A stretch of 26,266 nucleotides of DNA from an uncultured Succiniclasticum sp. (GTDB lineage: Bacteria > Bacillota > Negativicutes > Acidaminococcales > Acidaminococcaceae): NCBI GenBank assembly GCA_900544275.1, contig UQUU01000015.1:1-26266 (forward strand), written 5' to 3'. The notes beneath the pieces are model-generated. The model worked only from the letters and a program-made list of their open reading frames with translations. It was not told where the DNA came from and did not search any database. Of the stretch, positions 7,701 through 14,901 are shown one piece after another (the stretch's first letter is position 1; the number at the start of each line of letters is the position of its first letter). The translations under genes and the position numbers were made by a program.

Positions 7701-9008
7701 TTAATTTTTTACAGATTGAGGCGTATTGCCCACTTTATTCGGTACCCGCACAGTCGGTATGTTTTTTTTCGTTGCCGGGCCGGTCGTTTGCTTACCGTCC
7801 GATCTGCTTTTCCCGGAATCCGTTTTATCCCCCGCTCCTGTATTCCCTGTTTTGGTGTCATCAGCGGTTTGCGCGCGTTTTTTTGTTTCTTTTGTTTTCG
7901 CAGCGGCAGCAGGGCGCTGTACACTATTTTGTCCGCCGGTGTTTTCCTGGGACTGGAACTGCTCGACGCCCCCTACCGGGTCTTCAGCGGAGCTGTCCGC
8001 GTCGCGTTTCATATAGGGGATATCCACTTCTTCCAGCGATTTTTCAATTTCGGGACGCGTGGTGCGCCAGTAGCTGATGCCGGTGCGTGGCGAGTCATAG
8101 AAATTGCCGTACAACATGCCGGAACGGATCTTATTGTCAGAAAGAATATTAAAGGTCCGTGCAGCTTTCAGCAACGTCACCGTATCCATATCCGTTTCCA
8201 CATAATCTTTTATCGTGGAAAGGATCCTGGGTATCTTCGCAATATTTTCAACCGAGAACATCTGCAGACCCAATGCCTTTAAAAATTTCTGCTGGCGCTG
8301 CACCCGGCCAATGTCGCCCAGTTCATCCGTCCTGAAACGAACATATTGCCCGCTTTTTTCGCCGTCCAGGTGCTGGTATCCATGCTTAATATCAATTTTC
8401 AAATGCGCATACGGATCTTCATAATGCATATCCTTATCCACATATAAGTCTACGCCGCCAATCAGATTGATCACTTCAATAAAGCCTTTCCAGTCCAGCA
8501 GCGCATAATAATGGATAGGGATCCGCAGCAGATTGGCAATGGACTGCTTCGCCATGGCCACGCCGCCATAGGCATAGGCGGCGTTCAGTTTGGTATAACT
8601 GTTATGCCCCGGCAGGATCAGCATGGTGTCACGGGGAAGCGAGATGAGGGAAATTTTATGCTCGTCCGGATCAAAGCTGGCCACGATCATGGCGTCCGTC
8701 CGTTTCGGTTCTGTGGCCGCCGCTTCACTGTCGCCGTCGTCGATACCCAAAAGAAGCACATTGATGCGTTTATTCAGCGCTTCATCTTTACTGATTTTAT
8801 CGTCCGCCGCCACGGTTTTCGTCTCCGGCGCGTGAATCACATTCGAGTAAATCCAAACGGCGCCCCAAAATACAGTGGTTAAAAGAACGGCTAAAAAGAT
8901 TAAAAGTAGAAACACCCGTCCCCAACGCAGACGGCGGCGTTTCGGCCGTTCCGGCAAATCTTCCTGTCTGCGGTTATAGTCCTGTCCCTGTTTGTTGTCT
9001 GAATCCAT
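7701..9008 (-). CDS. LytR-CpsA-Psr (LCP) family wall-polymer ligase
   Basis: 435 residues. A basic cytoplasmic N-terminus (RPKRRRLRWGR), one membrane helix at about 31-53, then an extracytoplasmic LCP domain at about 82-235 with NVLLLGIDDGD, RTDAMIV, ISLISLPRDTML and the YAYGG segment; the arginines and aspartates in the RTD and PRDT motifs are those that bind the polyprenyl pyrophosphate substrate. About 100 residues at the C-terminus (from 335) are low-complexity, rich in Gly, Thr, Lys and Gln, and probably disordered. LCP enzymes move glycopolymers from lipid carriers to peptidoglycan; in a diderm the acceptor is uncertain. AGAGGAAAT precedes the ATG at 9006-9008. Located between yqeK and rsfS, a common Firmicute arrangement. 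Confidence 0.92.
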   Translation of the reverse strand: MDSDNKQGQDYNRRQEDLPERPKRRRLRWGRVFLLLIFLAVLLTTVFWGAVWIYSNVIHAPETKTVAADDKISKDEALNKRINVLLLGIDDGDSEAAATEPKRTDAMIVASFDPDEHKISLISLPRDTMLILPGHNSYTKLNAAYAYGGVAMAKQSIANLLRIPIHYYALLDWKGFIEVINLIGGVDLYVDKDMHYEDPYAHLKIDIKHGYQHLDGEKSGQYVRFRTDELGDIGRVQRQQKFLKALGLQMFSVENIAKIPRILSTIKDYVETDMDTVTLLKAARTFNILSDNKIRSGMLYGNFYDSPRTGISYWRTTRPEIEKSLEEVDIPYMKRDADSSAEDPVGGVEQFQSQENTGGQNSVQRPAAAAKTKETKKRAQTADDTKTGNTGAGDKTDSGKSRSDGKQTTGPATKKNIPTVRVPNKVGNTPQSVKN

Positions 9009-9017
9009 TTATTTCCT

Positions 9018-9626
9018 CTATTTCTTCTTGTTCCCATCATCTGATGATAACTTGTCCGTGTTTGTCCGTTGTAAAGCCAGACGATTATATCCGGCAATGG
9101 CCGCCGGGTGGATCAAAGCCCCCGCTTCCAGGAGGTAGCAGATTGTATCCCGGTACGCTGTAAACATCGCCTGCTCCAGATCTTCCCGGGCCAGACGGCG
9201 AAGTTCCTCTACACCCGGGAACTTGCGTCCCGGTTCCAGCATATCCGCCAAAAAAACAATGCGCGCCGTCAAAGATAAGGTTTCCGCGCCGGTGGTATGG
9301 CAGCGTATCGCTTCCAGGACCTCCGGGTCCGTTACGCCATATTTTTGCGTTGCCAAACAGGCTCCTATTTTAGCATGCAGTAAAACAGGCTGACCGGCTT
9401 CTATAAAATCCACAGGCAAACCAAGCGCCCGGGCTTTTTCTACACTTTCTTTCACAGGTATCTCTCTGCCGCAGTCATGCAGCAAGGCCGCCAGAGCCAC
9501 TTTCGCTTCTTCTGCGTGATGCCGTTTTCCCAGCGCCAGAGCGGTTTCATACACCCGCATCGAATGCTGATACCGTTTAGGCGGTAAACTTTTTTCCAAT
9601 AATGCCCGTATCTCTTCGATTGTCAC
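9018..9626 (-). CDS. yqeK: YqeK-type HD-domain diadenosine tetraphosphatase
   Basis: 202 residues. HD-superfamily metal ligands are in place: H21 in YQHSMRVYETA, the H50-D51 pair in LLHDCGRE, H84 in LLHAKIGA, H110 in RCHTTG and D128 in FLADMLEPGR. The YqeK family hydrolyses Ap4A symmetrically to two ADP and is nearly always next to nadD, as here. The start is GTG (9624-9626) with a weak, distant GGAAGG site, so translation may be modest. It is separated from the LCP gene by nine bases and from nadD by about 105 bases. Confidence 0.93.
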   Translation of the reverse strand: MTIEEIRALLEKSLPPKRYQHSMRVYETALALGKRHHAEEAKVALAALLHDCGREIPVKESVEKARALGLPVDFIEAGQPVLLHAKIGACLATQKYGVTDPEVLEAIRCHTTGAETLSLTARIVFLADMLEPGRKFPGVEELRRLAREDLEQAMFTAYRDTICYLLEAGALIHPAAIAGYNRLALQRTNTDKLSSDDGNKKK

Positions 9627-9731
9627 TTATCTGAACCTTCCGTATCTCCAACAAACTATAAAACTATATGTAGCACAAAACACAGTTTAGGGGGTTGCAG
9701 GCTTCTCTGCCATATTATCTATATCACCATA

Positions 9732-10340
9732 TTATTTATACAATGCGTGATCGGCGATATATCGCTCAACTTCCCGGGGGATCATGCCTCGCACAGGCAA
9801 TCCTTCTTTAATTCGCTGCCGGATTTCCGTAGAAGACAGCGCCGTTTCCGGCACTTCCGCATGGATGATTTTTTCTTTCGCCCAGGCTCCGCAGAAAGCC
9901 ACCAGACGTGCAACCCCGTCTTCGCCCTCGTAGCCGGGGCGCTCGGCCACCACAAAATGTACCAGCCGCAGAAGCTCCAGAATACGATGCCAGGTATATA
10001 ACTGATCCAGGGAGTCTTCGCCGATAATCATGTAGATATCCGCATCCGGCCATAGTTCCTGTAAACAACAGACCGTATCAAAGGTGTAAGACAGGCCGCC
10101 CCGCTCGGCTTCTAATGAGCTGACCGTAAAGGCTTCATAGGGCTGAATGGCCAGACTGACCATGGCCAGACGATCTTCAAAGGGAGCAAAATCGTGCCGC
10201 ACCTGTTTATGGGGAGGCTTAAAGGCAGGCAGAAACACGATGCGGTCAAACTCCAACTGCTTTTGAATCGCATGAGCCATACGCAAATGCCCCGCATGAA
10301 TCGGATCAAAGGTGCCGCCCAGAATTGCTAGCCTTTCCAC
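9732..10340 (-). CDS. nadD: Nicotinate-nucleotide adenylyltransferase
   Basis: 202 residues with the nucleotidyltransferase signature GGTFDPIHAGH at 8-18 and the second motif SSTEIRQRI near 168-176, which bind ATP. It makes deamido-NAD from nicotinate mononucleotide in NAD synthesis. FLPAFKPPHK and the IGEDSLDQLYTWHR segment are typical of NadD rather than CoaD. The start is GTG at 10338-10340, five bases after a run of G that forms GGGGGGAC. A sigma-70-like promoter lies at 10372-10401, so nadD probably leads the transcript nadD-yqeK-LCP-rsfS-cvfB. Confidence 0.95.
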   Translation of the reverse strand: MERLAILGGTFDPIHAGHLRMAHAIQKQLEFDRIVFLPAFKPPHKQVRHDFAPFEDRLAMVSLAIQPYEAFTVSSLEAERGGLSYTFDTVCCLQELWPDADIYMIIGEDSLDQLYTWHRILELLRLVHFVVAERPGYEGEDGVARLVAFCGAWAKEKIIHAEVPETALSSTEIRQRIKEGLPVRGMIPREVERYIADHALYK

Positions 10341-10371
10341 GTCTGTCCCCCCTGTTTGCGTATTACGTTAT

Positions 10372-10401
10372 ATTATAACAATCTGCGGACCCGTTTGTAA
10401 A
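10372..10401 (-). promoter_or_regulatory. Candidate promoter for the nadD operon
   Basis: On the minus strand TTTACA (10401-10396), an 18-base spacer and a perfect TATAAT (10377-10372), about 30 bases upstream of the nadD GTG. The -35 box falls in the loop of the hairpin at 10383-10420. Confidence 0.55.
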
Positions 10402-10420
10402 GTTACATACGGGTCCGCAG
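10383..10420 (-). terminator. Hairpin overlapping the 3' end of the small membrane-protein gene
   Basis: A perfect 12-bp GC-rich stem (10383-10394 with 10409-10420) with a 14-nt loop that contains the stop codon of the 58-residue ORF. The following ATTGTTATAATATAA is a poor T-tract, so termination may be partial; it also overlaps the nadD promoter. Confidence 0.55.
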
Positions 10421-10579
10421 CCATAAAAGCAATTCGATTACCATAATCACGGAAAACAGCACAATCAGCAGCCGGGCTCTGTCTTTTAAGTCAAAAATCG
10501 TCTTGGGCCGCATCATAAATTCTCCCAGCGCTTCCCGGAAATTTTTCAATTTTTGCCAGATACCGGGTTCTTTCTGCAT
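10403..10579 (-). CDS. Small single-span membrane protein, unknown function
   Basis: A 58-residue ORF. It begins MQKEPGIWQKLKNFREALGE, continues with a basic patch around KDRAR, then one hydrophobic helix (about 37-54: LLIVLFSVIMVIELLLWL), and ends in RTRM. The positive-inside rule is ambiguous because both flanks are basic. GGGAG lies eight bases before the ATG at 10577-10579, and a plausible promoter lies at 10629-10658 with a palindrome in the leader, which supports a real gene. It sits between macB and nadD. I do not recognise the family. Confidence 0.72.
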   Translation of the reverse strand: MQKEPGIWQKLKNFREALGEFMMRPKTIFDLKDRARLLIVLFSVIMVIELLLWLRTRM

Positions 10580-10595
10580 GTGCCGCTCCCTTTTT

Positions 10596-10620
10596 ACAAT
10601 TTTCTGTACAGAACGATTGT
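10596..10620 (-). promoter_or_regulatory. Palindrome in the leader of the small membrane-protein gene
   Basis: The perfect 12-bp palindrome TTCTGTACAGAA (10602-10613) is flanked by ACAAT (10596-10600) and ATTGT (10616-10620), giving a nested inverted repeat of about 25 bp between the -10 box and the ribosome site. It could be an operator or a leader hairpin; no known regulator motif was matched. Confidence 0.45.
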
Positions 10621-10628
10621 ATATTTTA

Positions 10629-10658
10629 AGTATACTATATCCTGCCCCGCTTTGTCAT
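10629..10658 (-). promoter_or_regulatory. Candidate promoter for the small membrane-protein gene
   Basis: Minus strand ATGACA (10658-10653), an 18-base spacer and TATACT (10634-10629), about 50 bases before the start codon. The -10 lies inside the palindrome AGTATACT. Confidence 0.5.
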
Positions 10659-10729
10659 TCTTAACGCAATATCTCAATAAACCCAGCCCTGTAAACAAGT
10701 CCGATTCAAAACATTCTTAGCCGCCGCTT

Positions 10730-11944
10730 TCATTCATAGCGCAGCGCATCGATCGGATCCAGCAATGCGGCTTTCCGCGCCGGGTAAATACCAAAAAATA
10801 CACCGATGCCTACGGAGAAAATCACAGCGATAAAAATAACCGGTACCGAGATGACCGTCTTCCAGCCGGCCAGCGCGCTGATCGCGTAAGAAGCGCCGAC
10901 CCCCAGGAGCACACCCAGAAAACCGCCGATAATGCCAATCACAGCAGATTCAATTAAAAATTGCAGCAATATATTATTATAGGTAGCGCCTAAGGCCTTA
11001 CGAATGCCGATTTCCCGCGTCCGTTCCGTCACCGAGACCAGCATGATATTCATGATTCCGATGCCGCCCACCAACAGGCTGATGGCAGCGATACAGCCCA
11101 ACAACATAGTGATGGTGTTAGCTGTACTCATCATGGTGTCCATCAGCGCCGCCAGATTCCGCACACTGAAATCGTCGTCCTCGGAGCTTTTTATTTTGTG
11201 GCGCGTGCGCAGGAGGTTCTCTACCTCTGCCTGCACATCGTTGATTACATTTTCATTTTCCGCCTGAATCGTAATATTATTAATATGAGTGATTCCCATC
11301 ATACGGTTCTGCGCCGTCGTCAAGGGGATAAACACCACGTCATCCTGGTCCTGCCCGTTGGCAGACTGCCCCTTGGAGCTTAAGACGCCGATCACTTTAA
11401 AAGGCGCTTTTTTGATACGGATGGTTTTGCCCACCGGGTTCCCCGCCGGAAAAAGGTTGTCTACTATGGTTTTCCCAATCACACAGACACGGTCTTTCCC
11501 ATCCAGATCCCTGTCGTTCATGTTGCGGCCTTCTGCAATGGTATAATCCCGGATAGCTATAATGTTCGGGGTCGTCCCCTGCACGGGTGAAGTCCAGTTC
11601 TGATTTCCCGCCACCAACTGGTAGACGCCGCTCACCATAGGAGCCACATACTTAATTCCATTCGTATTCTTTTCAATAGCCTTTGCGTCATCATAGGTCA
11701 GACGTACGCCGCTTCCGGACTGAATCCGGGCCCCGGTTGCGGTTCGACCTCCGGGCATCACGATCAGCAGATTACTCCCCAGGCGGGAGATGTTATCCTT
11801 AATCTGCTCTTTTACGCCAAACCCCAGACTGACCATCGCAATCACGGCGCCTACGCCGATAATGATTCCCAACAGTGTCAGTAAGGTCCGCAGCTTGTTG
11901 GTGATCATCCCTTCAATGGCCATTTTAATTGACTCATTGAACAT
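10730..11944 (-). CDS. MacB-type ABC transporter permease
   Basis: 404 residues: a membrane helix at about 17-40 (LRTLLTLLGIIIGVGAVIAM), a large extracytoplasmic MacB_PCD domain, and three C-terminal helices with the FtsX-type segment LLVGGIGIMNIMLVSVTERTREIGIRK. It ends at DPIDALRYE, as is common in this family. These permeases are mechanotransmitters that work with an ATPase and a periplasmic adaptor, both encoded just upstream, to expel peptides, macrolides or lipids. Unlike E. coli MacB, the ATPase is a separate protein. The ATG overlaps the stop region of the ATPase gene by 11 bases. No TolC-like outer membrane channel is in the window. Confidence 0.92.
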   Translation of the reverse strand: MFNESIKMAIEGMITNKLRTLLTLLGIIIGVGAVIAMVSLGFGVKEQIKDNISRLGSNLLIVMPGGRTATGARIQSGSGVRLTYDDAKAIEKNTNGIKYVAPMVSGVYQLVAGNQNWTSPVQGTTPNIIAIRDYTIAEGRNMNDRDLDGKDRVCVIGKTIVDNLFPAGNPVGKTIRIKKAPFKVIGVLSSKGQSANGQDQDDVVFIPLTTAQNRMMGITHINNITIQAENENVINDVQAEVENLLRTRHKIKSSEDDDFSVRNLAALMDTMMSTANTITMLLGCIAAISLLVGGIGIMNIMLVSVTERTREIGIRKALGATYNNILLQFLIESAVIGIIGGFLGVLLGVGASYAISALAGWKTVISVPVIFIAVIFSVGIGVFFGIYPARKAALLDPIDALRYE

Positions 11945-12635
11945 AGTTTTCTACCAGCCTTTCGTCGCTGTTCAGGCGACCATCCCGCATCACCAGGATC
12001 CGTTTGCTCTGCTGTCCGATATCCGGTTCATGAGTGATTAAAAGCAGTGTTTTCCCTTTGGCATTCAACTCTTTAAATATATCCATAATTTCATAGCTGG
12101 ATTTCGTATCCAGGTTTCCGGTAGGTTCATCTGCCATAATAATGGCCGGATTATTAACTAAAGCCCGGGCAATGGCCACACGCTGACGTTGCCCGCCGGA
12201 CAGCTCTGCCGGCTTATGCTCCAGGCGGTCGCCTAAACCTACGCTTTCCAAAGCAATCCTGGCCCGCTCCATCCGTTCTTCTTCCGCCACCCCTGCGTAC
12301 ACCAGAGGCAGCGCCACATTTTCCAGCGCCGTCATTCTGGGCAGCAAATTAAAGTTTTGAAAGACAAAACCGATTTTTGCGTTACGTATTTTGGCCAGTT
12401 CATCATCGCTCAACCCGGCCACTTCCCGTCCAGCCAGAAAATACTTGCCCGATGTGGGTCGATCCAAACACCCCAGAATATTCATCATGGTGGATTTACC
12501 GCTGCCGGAAGGACCCATAATGGCCACGAAATCCCCTTCCGCCACGCTGAAATTTACATGATCCAACGCCCGCAGCACCGTATCGCCCATAATAAACTGT
12601 TTCACAATGTCCTGTAATACAATTACATCAGCCAT
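11934..12635 (-). CDS. MacB/LolD-type ABC transporter ATPase
   Basis: 233 residues with a full set of ABC motifs: Walker A GPSGSGKST (41-49), Q-loop in FVFQNFNLLPRMTALENV, signature LSGGQ (145-149), Walker B IIMADEP (165-171), D-loop NLD and switch histidine H202 in LLITHE. The sequence falls in the LolD/MacB/FtsE-like group that pairs with FtsX-fold permeases. GGAG precedes the ATG at 12633-12635. It lies between the adaptor (16-base gap) and the permease (11-base overlap), so the three form one operon. Confidence 0.94.
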   Translation of the reverse strand: MADVIVLQDIVKQFIMGDTVLRALDHVNFSVAEGDFVAIMGPSGSGKSTMMNILGCLDRPTSGKYFLAGREVAGLSDDELAKIRNAKIGFVFQNFNLLPRMTALENVALPLVYAGVAEEERMERARIALESVGLGDRLEHKPAELSGGQRQRVAIARALVNNPAIIMADEPTGNLDTKSSYEIMDIFKELNAKGKTLLLITHEPDIGQQSKRILVMRDGRLNSDERLVENYVQ

Positions 12636-12651
12636 ACTTTTCTCCGTTTAC

Positions 12652-13734
12652 TTACATATGGGGGCTCCTTCGAGGAATTACGGAAGTCGCTTTTGCTTTT
12701 GTCGTCAATGTTTTTACGACTACTCTGTCACCCTGACGCAGCTCATCGCTTTGTACCGCAATTTTTTCATCCCCGGTCATCCCTACGGTAACTTCTACTT
12801 CTGTTTCTGTCCTGGAGGCGCTGTCATATTTTTTCACATAAGTGCGTTTTCCTTTGCGGAATAAACAGTTCTGCGGTATCATCAGTACATCGTCCGTTTC
12901 TTCCAAAATGATATTCGTTCGCGCAGTCATGGTCGGGAAAAGTTTATTTTTTGAATCCGTTACTTCTACATATACTTTATAATACACCACGTTGCTGCTC
13001 GTTGTCGCGCTTTTGGAAATCAGGCGTACCGTCCCTTCAAAGGTTTCGTCAGAATAGGAATCCACGGTAAACCGGACGTTCTGCCCCACTTTGATCTGAC
13101 CGATATCCGATTCGTCCACCATGGTCTCAATCTGCATTTTATCCAGATTGGCAATGGACATAATGACCTGGGGCGTGCTGATACCGGAGCTGATCGTCTG
13201 CCCTACCGGCGTAGGTTTGCCGATCACATAACCGTCAATAGGAGAATAAATCGCCGTATCATTGGTGTTGGAAACTGCCTGTTCATAAGCAGCTTTAGCC
13301 ACTTTATAATTCATCAGCGCCGTATCGTAGGTCTGCTGAGAAATAGCGCCTTTGGACAGCAAAGAGGCGTAACGGTTTAACGTCAGCTCATAATCATCTA
13401 ACGTAGCCTTACGCTGTACTTCCGTCGCTTTCAGCGATGTATCATCCAGCTTTAACAAAAGCTGTCCGGCCGCTACATGGTCGTTTTCTTTTACATACAC
13501 GTTGGTAATACGCCCTGTAATTTTAGAACTGATATCCACATTGTCCAACGCGCTCAGGCTGCCTGTCGCGGACACGGTCTTCCGCAAATTGCCGTGTTCC
13601 ACCGCAGCCGTTTTTACCGGTGCGGTATCCGCCGCTTTTTTACTTTGGTAGTAACGATACCCGCCAAAACAAGCCGCCGCTAAAAGCACGATAAATAAGA
13701 GTATATGAAGGTTATTCCTGATAAACTTTCCCAT
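12652..13734 (-). CDS. MacA-type periplasmic adaptor (membrane fusion protein)
   Basis: 360 residues. An N-terminal membrane anchor (about 8-25), a biotinyl-lipoyl-like half (SATGSLSALDNVDISSKITG), a coiled-coil hairpin of moderate length (about 95-160, with LLSKGAISQQTYDTALMNYK), the second lipoyl half (IYSPIDGYVIGKPTPVGQTI), a beta-barrel and a C-terminal membrane-proximal domain. This is the order in MacA, which links an ABC permease to an outer membrane channel, so it implies a double-membrane envelope. I chose the ATG at 13732-13734, which follows GGGAGAGG; an ATG five codons upstream has a poorer site. The drug or peptide handled is unknown. Confidence 0.9.
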   Translation of the reverse strand: MGKFIRNNLHILLFIVLLAAACFGGYRYYQSKKAADTAPVKTAAVEHGNLRKTVSATGSLSALDNVDISSKITGRITNVYVKENDHVAAGQLLLKLDDTSLKATEVQRKATLDDYELTLNRYASLLSKGAISQQTYDTALMNYKVAKAAYEQAVSNTNDTAIYSPIDGYVIGKPTPVGQTISSGISTPQVIMSIANLDKMQIETMVDESDIGQIKVGQNVRFTVDSYSDETFEGTVRLISKSATTSSNVVYYKVYVEVTDSKNKLFPTMTARTNIILEETDDVLMIPQNCLFRKGKRTYVKKYDSASRTETEVEVTVGMTGDEKIAVQSDELRQGDRVVVKTLTTKAKATSVIPRRSPHM

Positions 13735-13750
13735 AGTCCTCTCCCCCATA

Positions 13751-13823
13751 ATTGTAAAGCTTTAGCATCAGTGTAAGGCTCTACAATCTCCTTCCGTTTC
13801 CTTTGCTTTATTGTAGCTTTAAT
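13751..13823 (-). promoter_or_regulatory. Repeated ATTGTA motifs upstream of the macA operon
   Basis: ATTGTA (13751-13756) and TACAAT (13782-13787) form an inverted repeat; a further ATTGTAGCTTTAAT (13810-13823) resembles ATTGTAAAGCTTTA at 13751-13764. The spacing and position just before the first gene of the operon fit a regulator-binding array. No clear sigma-70 pair was found with it. Confidence 0.35.
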
Positions 13824-13945
13824 TTGTGGCATTTTTATGTTAACACAAAAAATTTGCCCTCTCCACAAAGCGTTTCTTATAAGCTTTCAGAGAAGACAGG
13901 CACACGCTTCCTCTGCAAGACTGCTCAAAAACACTGCGTAAGGGC

Positions 13946-14029
13946 ATTGTATTTTTCTATTATACAATTAAAACTTTGCTGCCTTGCTCAATACTGCAGC
14001 AAGTTCGGGGACGACGTTTTACTTCGTCC
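13946..14029 (-). other. Cluster of inverted repeats downstream of the phosphatase gene
   Basis: Three stem-loops in 84 bases: ATTGTAT/ATACAAT (13946-13952 with 13962-13968); an AACTT-GCTGC stem with one bulged T (13972-13982 with 13996-14005); and GGACGA/TCGTCC (14009-14014 with 14024-14029). On the minus strand the middle stem is followed by TTAATTGTAT, so it could terminate the obgE-proBA-phosphatase transcript. A frame reading KGEFYRFLQDEVKRRPRT runs through it, without start codon or ribosome site. Density of structure suggests a dispersed repeat or a structured RNA 3' end. Confidence 0.4.
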
Positions 14030-14085
14030 TGCAAAAACCTGTAAAACTCTCCTTTGTCACGCTGTGAACGAAGTTTGCCAAGAAG

Positions 14086-14901
14086 TCAGGGCTGTAAATA
14101 GCGGTCCCGCAGTTTTTCCACCACAAAATCGGAAACACCGACAACGGATTTTAGATAACCGGCGGGAGTTCCGCCTAATTTACACATTTCATCCCGGGCC
14201 GCATTTAAATACGCCATGTCGGCCAAATACACCATGCGCAGGACTGAACGGGCATGGGCATTATCGTATCGCTCGGGCAGCGTATCCAGGCGCTTTTGCA
14301 AATGGGGATTCACTGACTCATTGGTTTGCATGTAATCGGCCACGATAACTTCCCAGGGCACCTGCAGTACTGTCAATAAGAGCGCCGAGATAATACCGGT
14401 CCGATCCTTCCCGCCATTGCAATGATACAGGACAGAACCCTTCGTGTGTGTTGCCAGCAGGTCAAACACGCGGCGGATCGCCCCTTGTGAAGCCTGCGTA
14501 TTCACCAACTTACGATAGGTTTCCAGCATATACTGCGTCGGTGAATAAGCCGGGCTGCTGGTCATACTGATAAGCGTATCAAAGACGCTGCGTTTCCCTT
14601 CCGGTGCAGTCGCTGCCAGAGAACCAAAGCCCAACTGCTCGTCACTTAAAAGAGGGACTCGAAAATGCTCTACAATACCCCATTTGGGATCCGGACGTTC
14701 TTCACATTCTTTGGCGCTACGCAAATCGATGATCGTGCGTAACCGATAGTTTCCTAACAAGGTCGCGGCATCCGCATCGGTGATCTCGCTGAGACGGCCG
14801 CTGCGGATCAGTTTGCGCGCTTTGATCCTGCGCCCGTCCCGGGTTTCAATGCCGCCTAAATCGCGAATATTTTTCGGTTTTTCTAAAAGGATCTCACTCA
14901 T
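14086..14901 (-). CDS. Tyrosine/serine protein phosphatase (DSP-like, Y_phosphatase3 family)
   Basis: 271 residues. It opens with the family motif NIRDLGGIETRDGRRIK (11-27), has IIDLRSAKECEERPDP with the conserved DLRS, and carries the CX5R catalytic loop HCNGGKDRTG with nucleophile C161 and R167. Such enzymes dephosphorylate protein tyrosine/serine or phosphoinositides; the substrate here is unknown. No signal peptide is visible, so it should be cytoplasmic. Its ATG shares four bases (ATGA) with the proA stop, so it is translationally coupled to proline synthesis genes, an unexpected partner. Inverted repeats follow its stop codon. Confidence 0.9.
   Translation of the reverse strand: MSEILLEKPKNIRDLGGIETRDGRRIKARKLIRSGRLSEITDADAATLLGNYRLRTIIDLRSAKECEERPDPKWGIVEHFRVPLLSDEQLGFGSLAATAPEGKRSVFDTLISMTSSPAYSPTQYMLETYRKLVNTQASQGAIRRVFDLLATHTKGSVLYHCNGGKDRTGIISALLLTVLQVPWEVIVADYMQTNESVNPHLQKRLDTLPERYDNAHARSVLRMVYLADMAYLNAARDEMCKLGGTPAGYLKSVVGVSDFVVEKLRDRYLQP

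Noticed and set aside
7554..8282. A 242-codon plus-strand ORF opposite the LCP gene
   Set aside because: Antisense to a clear LCP gene; rich in Phe, Arg and Cys, with no ribosome site.
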